Below, in pieces: positions 18,195-26,433 of a DNA stretch of 64,000 nucleotides. This DNA is from Afifella sp. IM 167. GTDB lineage: Bacteria > Pseudomonadota > Alphaproteobacteria > Rhizobiales > Afifellaceae. Where the stretch lies: positions 124,001 through 188,000 of the forward strand of contig NZ_NSLC01000008.1 of NCBI RefSeq assembly GCF_020144925.1. Direction: 5' to 3'. Each line of letters opens with the position of its first letter. Position 1 is the stretch's first letter. The translations under genes were made by a program, and so were the position numbers. The notes below the pieces were generated by a model. That model did no database searches. It saw nothing but the letters and a program-made list of their open reading frames with translations, and was not told where the DNA came from.

Positions 18195-18222
18195 GGAATT
18201 TCTGGCTGGAAAAATTCCAGAA
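18195..18222. promoter_or_regulatory. Overlapping inverted repeats upstream of the YeeE operon
   Basis: Two nested dyads share this stretch: GGAATTT (18195-18201) with AAATTCC (18212-18218), and TTCTGG (18200-18205) with CCAGAA (18217-18222). They may be alternative hairpins or a regulator site in the divergent spacer between the cytochrome c and the YeeE pair. Confidence 0.4.
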
Positions 18223-18262
18223 TGGTTGCGCCGACCGGACAAATCGTGCATCACTTCGTCAT

Positions 18263-18278
18263 ATTCGTTTTTACGAAT
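18263..18278. promoter_or_regulatory. ATTCGT-N4-ACGAAT operator-like palindrome
   Basis: A perfect 6-base dyad with a TTTT spacer inside an AT-rich tract, about 105 bases before the first yeeE start. YeeE/YedE sulfur transporters are often controlled by ArsR-type thiol sensors (BigR or SqrR), which bind AT-rich dyads. The match to such a regulator is inference; none is encoded nearby. Confidence 0.42.
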
Positions 18279-18382
18279 TTAATATGCGGTGACGAGCCTC
18301 CCCCACCTCGAGAGGGGGCAGGTGGCGGGTCGGTCACAAGGCCGACCGGCCCGCCGAAAGAAGAAAAAGGAGAGGAAGCGAG

Positions 18383-18898
18383 ATGCAGATGGCAGGCCCC
18401 CGACCCTTCTGGCACCCGCTCGCCGCGGGCGCCGCGCTCGGCGGCGCGCTTCTCCTCACCTTCCTGATCACCGGTCACGGCCTCGGCGCCTCGGGCTTTT
18501 TCACCCGCCTCGCGGCCTGGGCATCCGACCGAGCGATGCCGGCATGGGCGGAGGCGAACAGCTATTTCGGCCCGTTCCTGCGCGCCAATCCCCTCGCCTC
18601 CTGGATCTCCTGGGAAATCGTCGGCGTGGTGATCGGCGCGGCGGCGGGCGCCCTCACTTCGGGCCGGTTCCGCGCCATGACGGAGCGCGGCCCGCGCGCG
18701 ACGGCCGGATCGCGGTTCGTCTACGCCTTCATCGGCGGCGCGCTGACCGGCTTCGGCGCACGGCTCGCCCGCGGCTGCACCTCGGGCCTCGGGCTTTCGG
18801 GCGGAGCGACGCTCGCTGTCGCAGGCTTCCTCTTCCTCCTCACCTTCTTCCTCGCGGGCTTTCTCGTCAGCCTCGCCATGCGCAAGGAGTGGGTCTGA
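18383..18898 (+). CDS. YeeE/YedE family transporter, first half
   Basis: A 171-residue membrane protein with about four helices. The conserved motif ARGCTSGLGLSGGATLAV around residues 128-145 contains the Cys that in thiosulfate importers (TsuA) handles the sulfur substrate. It is one half of a split pair: the second half starts within its stop codon (TGATG). The gene has AGGAGAGGAAGCGAG upstream. Together the pair likely moves a reduced sulfur compound such as thiosulfate or selenium/sulfur intermediates across the inner membrane. PmpA/PmpB is the related named pair. Confidence 0.84.
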   Translation: MQMAGPRPFWHPLAAGAALGGALLLTFLITGHGLGASGFFTRLAAWASDRAMPAWAEANSYFGPFLRANPLASWISWEIVGVVIGAAAGALTSGRFRAMTERGPRATAGSRFVYAFIGGALTGFGARLARGCTSGLGLSGGATLAVAGFLFLLTFFLAGFLVSLAMRKEWV

Positions 18899-19557
18899 TG
18901 CTTCCCCTTTACGACAACGCTCCCGCGGCGGGCCTGCTGGCCGGCATCCTCTTCGGCTACGCGCTCGAGGGTGCCGGTTTCGGCAGCCCCCGCAAGCTGA
19001 CAGCGCAGTTCCGCCTGACCGATTTTGCTGTGATCAAGGTCATGTTCACCGCCGTCATCGTCTGCGCCGTCGGGCTTTGGCTCGCCGGACTTGCCGGCAT
19101 TCTCAAGCCGGACGGTGTCTTCGTACCAACCGTCTATCTCTGGGCGATCGCCGCCGGCGGCCTCTTCATCGGCGCGGGCTTTGCGATCGGCGGCTACTGC
19201 CCCGGCACCTCGGCCGTGGGGTTTGCATCCGGTCGCTGGGACGCGCTCGTCTTCATCCTGGGCATGGTCGCCGGCACGACCATCTTCGCCGCCTTCTTCA
19301 CGCAGCTGGAAGCCTTCTATCTCGCCGGCAAGGGGCCGAACGGGCAAACGATGATGGACCTTACCGGCCTGCCGGAATGGGCGATCCTCGCCATCATGGC
19401 GGGTGCCGCCTTCGGCCTCTTCCGCCTGGGCAATTTCTTCGAAAGGAAGCTCGGCGGGCCCCTCACGGCGGCCGAGATCCTTGAAAGCCGAAACGAAATT
19501 TCGACACGAGAACCGGCCCCGCCGCTCGGCGAACAGGCCGTCAGCAAGGGAGTCTGA
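18898..19557 (+). CDS. YeeE/YedE family transporter, second half (DUF6691-type)
   Basis: A 219-residue membrane protein completing the split transporter. It carries EGAGFGSPRKLTAQF near residues 25-39 and GGYCPGTSAVGFASGRWDAL near 100-119, the second of which holds the Cys typical of these pores. The C-terminal 30 residues are hydrophilic. Translation is coupled to the first half by a one-base overlap. The next gene starts one base after its stop codon, so all three form one transcription unit. Confidence 0.84.
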   Translation: MLPLYDNAPAAGLLAGILFGYALEGAGFGSPRKLTAQFRLTDFAVIKVMFTAVIVCAVGLWLAGLAGILKPDGVFVPTVYLWAIAAGGLFIGAGFAIGGYCPGTSAVGFASGRWDALVFILGMVAGTTIFAAFFTQLEAFYLAGKGPNGQTMMDLTGLPEWAILAIMAGAAFGLFRLGNFFERKLGGPLTAAEILESRNEISTREPAPPLGEQAVSKGV

Positions 19558-19558
19558 C

Positions 19559-20365
19559 ATGAAGCACGGGACGATGAAGAAGCGGACATCACTCCTGGCG
19601 GCGATTCCGGCCGCCGCGCTCGGTCTTTCCGGCAGCGTGGCGCTCGAGCATGCCGTTCCGCGCCTCTCGCTGGTCGCCGCCGCGCACGCTCAGATGAACC
19701 CCTGCGCTCCGGCCGCCAACCCCTGCGCGCCGGCGAATCCCTGTGCGCCGGCAAATCCCTGCGCGCCCGCGGCCGCGCCCGCCGCCATGGCCAATCCCTG
19801 CGCCCCGGGCGCCAGCCCATGCGCACCCGCGGCCTCCGCTGATGCCATGGGCGCCACCACGGGCGATGCCGCCAATCCCTTCGACGTGACGCAGAAAGGC
19901 TGGGTGCAGGCGCCCTATGGCGACGTGATGCCGAACCTCGTGAAGAATTACCTGCGCGCCGCGCCCTATATCGGCACGGGCGGCGTCGTCTCGCCGGATG
20001 CCTTCGGCGAGCTGAAGAAGCTTGGCTTCGTCACGGTCGTCAACCTGAACACGGACGAGGAAGGTGCGCCGGCGGAGATGAAGGCGGCCGAGGGAGCGGG
20101 CCTCAAATACGTCCAGGTCGCGGTCGCGACCGAGGCGCCGACCGACGAGCAGATCGACGAGATCGGCGCCCTCGTCACCGATCCGTCGAATTACCCGCTC
20201 CTCATCCATTGCGAATCCTCCAACCGCGTCGGCGCGGCCTGGGCCCTCTACCGGGCGAAGAACGGCGTGCCGCCGATGATTGCCATTCAGGAAGGCCGCA
20301 CCGTCGGCCTCAAGCCTTCCCGCGAGGGTGCTGTGCGCGAGCGGCTCGGACTAAATCCCCTCTGA
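19559..20365 (+). CDS. Secreted Cys-repeat protein with a DUF442-like phosphatase domain
   Basis: A 268-residue exported protein. A signal peptide (about 1-44, ending AAHA) is followed by a repeat region with six Cys (49, 56, 62, 68, 81 and 88), five as NPCAP and one as SPCAP. The C-terminal domain from about residue 105 resembles the BLH/DUF442 group of tyrosine-phosphatase-fold proteins: VNLNTDEEG and the active-site-like HCESSNRVGAAWALY, in which Cys218 and Arg223 are four residues apart instead of the classical five, as I recall for this subgroup. Placement with YeeE pores suggests handling of persulfide or a metal-thiol. That is inference. Confidence 0.78.
   Translation: MKHGTMKKRTSLLAAIPAAALGLSGSVALEHAVPRLSLVAAAHAQMNPCAPAANPCAPANPCAPANPCAPAAAPAAMANPCAPGASPCAPAASADAMGATTGDAANPFDVTQKGWVQAPYGDVMPNLVKNYLRAAPYIGTGGVVSPDAFGELKKLGFVTVVNLNTDEEGAPAEMKAAEGAGLKYVQVAVATEAPTDEQIDEIGALVTDPSNYPLLIHCESSNRVGAAWALYRAKNGVPPMIAIQEGRTVGLKPSREGAVRERLGLNPL
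19697..19828 (+). repeat. NPCAP-type Cys repeat coding region
   Basis: The DNA encodes six near-identical Pro-Cys-Ala-Pro units at irregular spacing of 6-13 residues, within a Pro/Ala-rich segment. At codon level the copies vary (TGC or TGT, CCC or CCG), so it is an older repeat and not a recent expansion. The unit suits a flexible chain of exposed thiols. Confidence 0.8.
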
Positions 20366-20378
20366 GCCGCCGAACTGG

Positions 20379-20409
20379 ACGGCGGCGCTTCGGCGCCGCC
20401 GCCTTTTTT
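20379..20409 (+). terminator. Rho-independent terminator after the Cys-repeat gene
   Basis: GGCGGCGC-TTCG-GCGCCGCC, flanked by one more C-G pair, then CC and six T. This is a strong terminator with a stable UUCG tetraloop. It ends the YeeE transcript and separates it from the DUF6969 gene. Confidence 0.9.
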
Positions 20410-20425
20410 GCAAGGAGAGATGCCG

Positions 20426-21169
20426 ATGACGGGCCCGGATCTCAGAAGCCTTCCGCAGCACCAGCTGGAAGCCATGCACGACGCGGCCGCGCGCGTCCTG
20501 AAATGCCAGGCGCGCCTTACGGCCCGCAATTCCTCGCCGGTCGCGGAGGCGCTGAAGGATGCCGGCAAGTTCGAGGAATGGGGCCACTACCCGCCTGGGG
20601 ATGTGGAGGACGCGACGACCGGCAGCCTCTTCTATTATCACGCGCATGCCGCCGATGAGCGGGCGGAAGGCGAGCACGGCCATTTCCACATCTTCGTGCG
20701 CCCGCCGCGCCTTGGCCTCTCGCCGGAACCGGACGCCCGCTACGAAGGCGCCGACCCGCACGCGCCGGAGGCGCGGATCGCCCATCTGGTGGCGCTTTCG
20801 ATGGATGCGCATGGCCGGCCGATGCGTCTCTTCGCGACCAACCGCTGGGTGAGCGACGAGACCTGGTATCCGGGAAAGACGGTCGCCGGCCTCGTGAGCC
20901 GCTTCGCCGTCGGAAAGGCCGGGCCCTCCGCCGAGCTCAACGCCTGGCTGACGGCGATGGTGTGTCTATTCCAACCGCAGATCGCGGGGCTTCTCGAAGA
21001 GCGCGACCGGGTCCTCGCCAGGGCCGCCGGGAGCCGGCCGCTGGATGCCGGCACGATCCTGGAGGACCGCGCGCTGCAGAACCTCTGCGAGACGCCGATC
21101 GACCTTCTCGTGCAGATCCGGGCGGTGGAGGAAGCGCTCGGCATCGAGGGTGCCTCGGCCGCGGCCTGA
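20426..21169 (+). CDS. DUF6969 family protein
   Basis: A 247-residue soluble protein that I recall only as DUF6969; function unknown. It has a basic helical start, a His-rich central stretch (YYHAHAADERAEGEHGHFHIFVRP) with possible metal ligands, and RLFATNRWVSDETWYPG in the middle. The ATG at 20426 is preferred because AAGGAG lies 8 bases upstream; the ATG at 20420 is too close. A terminator precedes it, so it may have its own promoter or be read by readthrough. It converges with the mobA-like gene, three bases away. Confidence 0.72.
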   Translation: MTGPDLRSLPQHQLEAMHDAAARVLKCQARLTARNSSPVAEALKDAGKFEEWGHYPPGDVEDATTGSLFYYHAHAADERAEGEHGHFHIFVRPPRLGLSPEPDARYEGADPHAPEARIAHLVALSMDAHGRPMRLFATNRWVSDETWYPGKTVAGLVSRFAVGKAGPSAELNAWLTAMVCLFQPQIAGLLEERDRVLARAAGSRPLDAGTILEDRALQNLCETPIDLLVQIRAVEEALGIEGASAAA

Positions 21170-21172
21170 GCC

Positions 21173-22783
21173 TCAGATCTCCTCGATCCTTCCGCCTGCC
21201 GCGGCGAGCGCTTCCGGCGTGTCGACGTCGAGGCGCGCCGCCTCGCCGAGTTCCACCTCGGCGACATCCTCGCCATGCTGGCCGATGACATGGCGTCCGC
21301 CGGTATCCCCGCTCGCCTGCATCAGCTCGGGAAAATAGCGCCGCGCCCACAGCACCGGATTGCCGCGCTTGCCGGAGGCCGTGGCGAGCACGATCCCCCG
21401 GCCCTCGCCCGGCGCGAAAGCCTCCATCATGGCGTCGAGCGCCTCCGATGTGAGGTTCGGCATGTCGGCGAGCACGATCAGCGCGCCCGCCGCATCCTCC
21501 GGCAGCGCACGCAGACCGGTCTTCAGCGAACCGGCGAGCCCACTCTCGTAGTCCGGGTTGTGCACGAAGCTGACGGCAAGGCCGGAAAGCGACGCCTCGA
21601 TCTCCGCGCGCATATGTCCGGTGACGACGACGACCTCCGAGGCGGCGCTGTCGAGCACCACCTCCGCCGTGCGCCGCACCAGAGGTGTCTCGCCGAAGCG
21701 GGCGAGCAGCTTGTTTGGTCCGCCCATGCGGCGCGAGCGGCCGGCGGCTAAAAGGATGGCGACGACATCGCCCCCGCCTTCCTCCGGCAGGCGCGGCTGC
21801 GGGCGCGAGACGATCTCCATCAAGAGCCCGCCGACGCCCATGGCCGAAATGTCTTCCGGCGTCACTTCAAGGCCGGCGAGGAAGCGATTCAGCACCCAGT
21901 CGAATCCGTTTTCCTTGGGGCTTCTTGCGCAGCCCGGTGCGCCGATCACCGCTCGCCCGCCGATCTCGCCGACGAGGAGGAGATTGCCGGGATCGACCGG
22001 CATGCCGAAATGCAAGACCCGGCCGCCCGCCTGGCGGATCGCCGCCGGGATGACATCGGCCTCGTCGGTGATCGCCGAGGCGCCGAAGGCGATGAGGAGG
22101 TCGGCGGTCTCCGCGGCCCCGGCGAGCGCCTGCGCCAGCGGGCCGCTTTGATGCGGCACGCGTGTTTCGCCGGCAAGGCTCGCCCCCGCCTTCTCCAGCC
22201 GCTGCTCCAGGATCTTTCTGGTCTTGTCGAGAACCTTCGCCTTCGTGCCGGCAAGCTCCGTGGCGACCAGCGCGACGCGCAGCGGCCGATAGGGCGCAAG
22301 GGAAAGCGCTGGCCCGGCCGCAGCGAGAAGGCGTTCGGCCTCGGCGACGACCTTCTCCGGCAGCGCGAAGGGAATGATCTTCACCGTCGCCAGCATGCGG
22401 CCGGCTTCGGCCGAGGCGAAAGGGGGAAGCGTCGCCACCGTGAGGCCGGGATCGATGCGGTTCACCCGGTCGACGAGGTTGCGATCGACGAGGAAGAGCC
22501 CGGCTTTCTCTGCAAAGAGGTTCGCGCGGCCGGTAAAGGGCGCCTCCACGGTGACGGCCGGGCCGGCGATGGCGCGCGCCACGCGCTCGGCCGCCTCGTC
22601 CTCATGCACGTCGGAGGCTTCGAGCCGCGCCGCCACGACGCTCTCGATACCCTCCCCAAGAAGCGCAGAAACGTCCTTGCCGGAGAGCCTTCGCCCCTTC
22701 TTGAACGCGATGTCGCCCTGCTTCACCGAATGGGCGAGGATCGCCCCCTCTGCTTCCGCAACGGGTGTCTCGCCGAACCTCAA
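21173..22783 (-). CDS. Molybdopterin-binding domain fused to a MobA-like nucleotidyltransferase
   Basis: A 536-residue two-domain protein. The first part (to about residue 330) is like MoeA/MogA-type molybdopterin-binding proteins, and the second starts with AILLAAGRSRRMGGPNKLLARFG, the nucleotide-binding motif of MobA/MocA transferases, with the metal-binding LADMPNLT further on. Such fusions probably make molybdopterin cytosine dinucleotide for xanthine or CO dehydrogenase-type enzymes. I set the start at a TTG (22783) because it overlaps the previous stop as TTGA and gives a good N-terminus (LRFGETPVAEAEG). It is the last gene of the cassette. Confidence 0.87.
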   Translation of the reverse strand: MRFGETPVAEAEGAILAHSVKQGDIAFKKGRRLSGKDVSALLGEGIESVVAARLEASDVHEDEAAERVARAIAGPAVTVEAPFTGRANLFAEKAGLFLVDRNLVDRVNRIDPGLTVATLPPFASAEAGRMLATVKIIPFALPEKVVAEAERLLAAAGPALSLAPYRPLRVALVATELAGTKAKVLDKTRKILEQRLEKAGASLAGETRVPHQSGPLAQALAGAAETADLLIAFGASAITDEADVIPAAIRQAGGRVLHFGMPVDPGNLLLVGEIGGRAVIGAPGCARSPKENGFDWVLNRFLAGLEVTPEDISAMGVGGLLMEIVSRPQPRLPEEGGGDVVAILLAAGRSRRMGGPNKLLARFGETPLVRRTAEVVLDSAASEVVVVTGHMRAEIEASLSGLAVSFVHNPDYESGLAGSLKTGLRALPEDAAGALIVLADMPNLTSEALDAMMEAFAPGEGRGIVLATASGKRGNPVLWARRYFPELMQASGDTGGRHVIGQHGEDVAEVELGEAARLDVDTPEALAAAGGRIEEI

Positions 22784-23475
22784 GCGGCCCCGCTTTCGCC
22801 CGCCGGCGCCTTGCGCAGCGCCGCGATCAGCTCGGCAAGCACGGCGACGGCGATCTCGGCCGGCGAGGCGGCGCCGATATCGAGGCCGATCGGCGCGTGG
22901 ATGCGCTTCAGCGCGTCCGCGCCAACGCCCGCGCCGCTCAGCCGCTCGATACGCCCGGCATGCGTCTTCCGGCTGCCGAGAGCGCCGACATAGAAGGAAC
23001 CGGCTTCGAGCGCGGCCGTCAGCGGCACGTCGTCGATCTTCGGGTCGTGGGTGAGCGCGGCAAGCGCCGTATAGGCATCGAGCGGGCGCGTCTTCAGCAC
23101 CTCCTCCGGCCATTCGGCGATGAGTTCCACATCCGGAAAGCGCTCGGGGGTCGCGAAGGCGGTGCGCGGATCGATGATCGTCGCGTCGAGGCCGGCCATC
23201 CGCGCCATGGGGGCGAGCGCCTGGCTGATATGGACGGCGCCGATCATCACCAGCCAGGCCGGCGGCACCGACACCGTGAGAAAGGTCCTTCCATCCTCCA
23301 GCATGCCCGAGCGGCCGGAGCGGAAGCGCCTGGCGAGTTCCTCGGCAAGCGGGTCGTGCGCCGCCTCCGCCTTCTTCACCAGCCGCGTATGGCCGTCGAT
23401 CGTGTCCGTGACGAGGATCGCCGCGCGGCGCGCGGCGCGCTCCGCGTTGAGCCCGGAGAGGATCGCAGCATCCAT
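22780..23475 (-). CDS. XdhC-family protein, Rossmann half
   Basis: A 231-residue protein with the XdhC Rossmann domain: WLVMIGAVHISQALAPMA near residue 75 and VGALGSRKTHAGR near residue 167. XdhC binds sulfurated molybdenum cofactor and hands it to xanthine dehydrogenase-type enzymes. The usual N-terminal XdhC_CoxI domain is encoded separately in the gene before it; stop and start overlap as TAATG. The next gene overlaps by 4 bases (TTGA). Together they act as a split XdhC. Confidence 0.87.
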   Translation of the reverse strand: MDAAILSGLNAERAARRAAILVTDTIDGHTRLVKKAEAAHDPLAEELARRFRSGRSGMLEDGRTFLTVSVPPAWLVMIGAVHISQALAPMARMAGLDATIIDPRTAFATPERFPDVELIAEWPEEVLKTRPLDAYTALAALTHDPKIDDVPLTAALEAGSFYVGALGSRKTHAGRIERLSGAGVGADALKRIHAPIGLDIGAASPAEIAVAVLAELIAALRKAPAGESGAA

Positions 23476-23801
23476 TATTCCACCGGCTCCACGAAAACGC
23501 GGATCTTGCCGCCGCAGGAGAGCCCGACCCGCCAGGCCGTCTCGTCGGCCACGCCGAATTCCAGCATCTTCGCCTGATGCGCGCCGATCACTTCCAGCGC
23601 CTCGCCGACGACCGCGCCCTCCACGCAACCGCCGGAGACGGAGCCCTCGAAATTGCCCTCCCCGTCGATGACGAGATGGCTGCCGACCGGCCTCGGCGCC
23701 GAGCCCCAGGTCTCCACCACGGTGGCGAGCGCCACCTCGCGCCCCTCCTTGCGCCATGCTTCGGCGGTGGCGAGCGTGTCTTTCTCAAAGAGCTTTTCCA
23801 T
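23475..23801 (-). CDS. XdhC/CoxI-family protein, N-terminal half
   Basis: A 108-residue protein matching the XdhC_CoxI domain: LATVVETWGSAPRPVGSHLVI, FEGSVSGGCVEGAVV and the ending LSCGGKIRVFVEPVE. Cys in GGC and SCGG are characteristic. It is separated from the Rossmann half by overlapping stop and start codons. It is part of the cofactor insertion pathway for molybdenum hydroxylases. It starts 9 bases downstream of coxE, so one transcript is likely. Confidence 0.87.
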   Translation of the reverse strand: MEKLFEKDTLATAEAWRKEGREVALATVVETWGSAPRPVGSHLVIDGEGNFEGSVSGGCVEGAVVGEALEVIGAHQAKMLEFGVADETAWRVGLSCGGKIRVFVEPVE

Positions 23802-23810
23802 CGTCCCCTC

Positions 23811-25016
23811 CTAGGCGGCCGCCTTCATGGGAGCCTTTCCCGGCTCCGAAAGCGCCGCCACCAGATCCTCGATCGCCTCCAGCGAATGCACCGGCCTGAA
23901 CTCGTCGACATGCGGCAGGATCGCCTTGATGCCGCGCGCCCGCGGCGCGAATTCGTCAAAGCGCAAAAGCGGGTTCAGCCAGATCAGCCGCCGGCAGGAG
24001 CGCGAAAGCCGGGCCGCCTCTGCCGCAAGGTCGCCGCCTTCGTCGCGCTCAAGACCGTCGGTGATGAGGAGCACCGTCGCTCCCTGTCCGAGCACGCGCC
24101 GCGACCAGTGAAGGTTGAAGCCGTGCAGCGCATCGGCAATGCGCGTCCCGCCGGACCAGTCCATCACGGCATCCGAGCAGCCGGCAAGCGCCTCGTCGGG
24201 ATCCTTCCACCGCAACTGCCGCGTCACGTTGGTGAGCCGTGTGCCGAAGACGAAGCTGAAGACCTTCCGCCGCGCCGAGAGCGCATGCAGGAAGTGCAGC
24301 ATCACGCGCGAATATTCGCTCATCGAACCGGAAATGTCGGCAAGCGCCACGATGGGCGGCTCGACAAGGCGCCGCGAGCGCATCTGTGGCAGGATGAGCT
24401 GGCCGCCGGAGCGCATCGAGGCCCGCACCGTGCGCCGCGGATCGACCTTTCCGCGCGAGGAAGGGACGAGCCGGCGCATCTTCAGCCGGTCATCGGGAAG
24501 CCGAAGCGCCACGATGGCGCGCATCGCCTCGGCGATCTCGCTGGCCGACATCTGGGCGAAATCCTTGCGCCGCAGGATCTCCTGTTCGGCGACGGTCATG
24601 CGCGCGTCGATCTCGATCTCCGGCACGACCTCCTCTTCGCGGCGGTCTTTCAGGCCCGACATCGCCTCCTCGACCCGCGAGGCGCCGGCCTTCGGCTTCT
24701 CCTTTTCGGAGGGCCGCGGCGGGGCGACGGGCGACAGGAGCTCCAGCATCTTCTCGATCAGTCCGCGCTCGCGCCAGAAGAGCTCGAACGCCTCATGAAA
24801 GACCGGTCGGTCGGCCCGCTTCTTCACGAAAACACAGTGGAGCGTCCAATAGAAATCGGCGCGCGAACCGATACCGGCAACCTCGACCGCCTTCAGCGCG
24901 TCGACCACCGTCGCCGGCCCCACCGCGATCCCGGCACGGCGCAGCGCCCGGGCAAAGAAGACGATATTGTCGGCGACCTTGCCGCCGCCCGCCTGTCCGT
25001 TTTCGCTCCGGAGCAC
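23811..25016 (-). CDS. coxE: CoxE-like von Willebrand A domain protein
   Basis: A 401-residue protein whose C-terminal half is a VWA domain with a full MIDAS start, DISGSMS (about residue 228), and later DGLERDEGG. The middle is rich in charged residues. In CO dehydrogenase clusters CoxE pairs with the AAA+ protein CoxD and helps install the CuSMo centre. The start is a GTG at 25016, three bases after the coxD stop, with no better ATG nearby. Homologues occur without CO dehydrogenase, so a general role in molybdenum enzyme maturation is possible. Confidence 0.88.
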   Translation of the reverse strand: MLRSENGQAGGGKVADNIVFFARALRRAGIAVGPATVVDALKAVEVAGIGSRADFYWTLHCVFVKKRADRPVFHEAFELFWRERGLIEKMLELLSPVAPPRPSEKEKPKAGASRVEEAMSGLKDRREEEVVPEIEIDARMTVAEQEILRRKDFAQMSASEIAEAMRAIVALRLPDDRLKMRRLVPSSRGKVDPRRTVRASMRSGGQLILPQMRSRRLVEPPIVALADISGSMSEYSRVMLHFLHALSARRKVFSFVFGTRLTNVTRQLRWKDPDEALAGCSDAVMDWSGGTRIADALHGFNLHWSRRVLGQGATVLLITDGLERDEGGDLAAEAARLSRSCRRLIWLNPLLRFDEFAPRARGIKAILPHVDEFRPVHSLEAIEDLVAALSEPGKAPMKAAA

Positions 25017-25019
25017 GCC

Positions 25020-25940
25020 CTACTCCGCCGCCGCCAGCTCCGCGCGCGCTTCCTCCAGCAGCTTCTTGGAGACGCTGCCCTGGATGCGGGCGATGTCGTC
25101 CTGGTATTTGAGGAGAACGCCCAGCGTGTCAGAGATGGTTTCCGGATCGAGCGCCACCATGTCGAGCTCCGTCAGCGCACTCGCCCAGTCGAGCGTCTCG
25201 GCGACGCCCGGCTTCTTGAAGAGGTCCTCCTGCCTGAGGCGTTGCACGAAGCCGACGACGTCCCTGGCGAGCCGCTCCCGCACGCCCGGCAGGCGTCGGC
25301 TCACGATCTGCAATTCGCGCTCGGCATCCGGATAGTCGACCCAGTGATAGAGGCAGCGCCGCTTCAGCGCGTCGTGGATCTCGCGGGTCCGGTTGGTCGT
25401 GACGATGACGATCGGCGGCTCGGCCGCGCGGATCGTGCCGATCTCCGGGATCGTGACCTGATTGTCGGATAGGACTTCCAGAAGGAACGCCTCGAAGGCT
25501 TCGTCGGCCCGGTCGAGTTCGTCGATGAGGAAGATCGGCGCGCCGGCAAGGTCCGGCTCCAGCGCCTGCAGGATCGGCCGCTTGATGAGGAAGCGCTCGG
25601 AGAAGACGTCCTCCGTCAGCGAGCGCCGCTCCGTGTCGCCCGCAGCTTCGGCAAGGCGAATCTCCACCATCTGCGCCGTGTAGTTCCACTCGTAGACGGC
25701 GCTGGAAACGTCGAGCCCCTCATAGCATTGCAGGCGGATGAGCTTCCGCCCCAGCGTCTGCGACAGGACCTTGGCGATCTCCGTCTTGCCGACGCCCGCC
25801 TCGCCTTCCAGGAAGAGCGGCCTTCCCATCTTCAGCGACAGAAAGAGCACGGTGGCGAGGGCCCGATCGGCCACATAGCCGGCCTCGCCCAGAAGCGTCA
25901 GGGTTTCGTCGATGGATTGGGGCAATCGGCTCTTGGACAT
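25020..25940 (-). CDS. coxD: CoxD-like MoxR-type AAA+ ATPase
   Basis: A 306-residue AAA+ ATPase of the MoxR/CoxD group. Walker A is GEAGVGKTE (about residue 46) and Walker B IFLIDELDRAD, followed by TTNRTREIHDALKRRCLYHW, the sensor region of the CoxD type. It acts as a chaperone-like partner of the VWA protein CoxE. The open frame extends upstream, but ATG at 25940 is chosen because it starts MSKSRLPQSID and gives the usual length. A TATATA-like sequence upstream may be part of its promoter. Confidence 0.9.
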   Translation of the reverse strand: MSKSRLPQSIDETLTLLGEAGYVADRALATVLFLSLKMGRPLFLEGEAGVGKTEIAKVLSQTLGRKLIRLQCYEGLDVSSAVYEWNYTAQMVEIRLAEAAGDTERRSLTEDVFSERFLIKRPILQALEPDLAGAPIFLIDELDRADEAFEAFLLEVLSDNQVTIPEIGTIRAAEPPIVIVTTNRTREIHDALKRRCLYHWVDYPDAERELQIVSRRLPGVRERLARDVVGFVQRLRQEDLFKKPGVAETLDWASALTELDMVALDPETISDTLGVLLKYQDDIARIQGSVSKKLLEEARAELAAAE

Positions 25941-26000
25941 CGCGCGATACGGTAGCTTTGCGAAACGTATATAGGCGGAACCGCATCCTCGCCAAACATA

Positions 26001-26366
26001 TTGCGGAGGACAAAAACCGCTCCTCCGCCAGCCGGGGACAAGCAACCTTTGCTCAGCTTTCTGACACAGCATTACCGGACCTTTGGAACGAACAGGGCGT
26101 GGGTGTTCGCCACCTCCAAGCTCATGAAGGTCGGCTATGCTTCGGCCAAGCCCCTCGACAGCGGCCGGAAAGCCGCATTGAAGCGGATCGGACAGACGCT
26201 CACCCAGGTCATCGGCACTCCGGCAATCGTCAATTCGCTGGCGGGAGAGACGAAAAAGCCCGCCGGCCGTGCCCGTAGCGCGGCGCGCTTCATTCAGGAT
26301 GTGGCCAGGGAGGTGGCCGAAACCGCTGCGAAGAAGGAGTCTCGACAACCCGCCTTGCAGGCTTGA
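26001..26366 (+). CDS. Hypothetical small basic protein (doubtful)
   Basis: A possible 121-residue protein in the nearly 500-base gap between coxD and pcaB. I recognise no family. It starts with TTG; an ATG at 26124 would leave 80 residues, Lys/Ala-rich (SAKPLDSGRKAALKRIG) and probably helical. Codon composition is closer to coding than the other frames here, but there is no strong ribosome binding site. It could equally be noncoding. Confidence 0.3.
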   Translation: MRRTKTAPPPAGDKQPLLSFLTQHYRTFGTNRAWVFATSKLMKVGYASAKPLDSGRKAALKRIGQTLTQVIGTPAIVNSLAGETKKPAGRARSAARFIQDVAREVAETAAKKESRQPALQA

Positions 26367-26433
26367 CCGGGAAGAATCCGTTCTCCACTGACAATGCATC
26401 GGACAGGAAAGAGCAACTGGACACACCCAGGCA

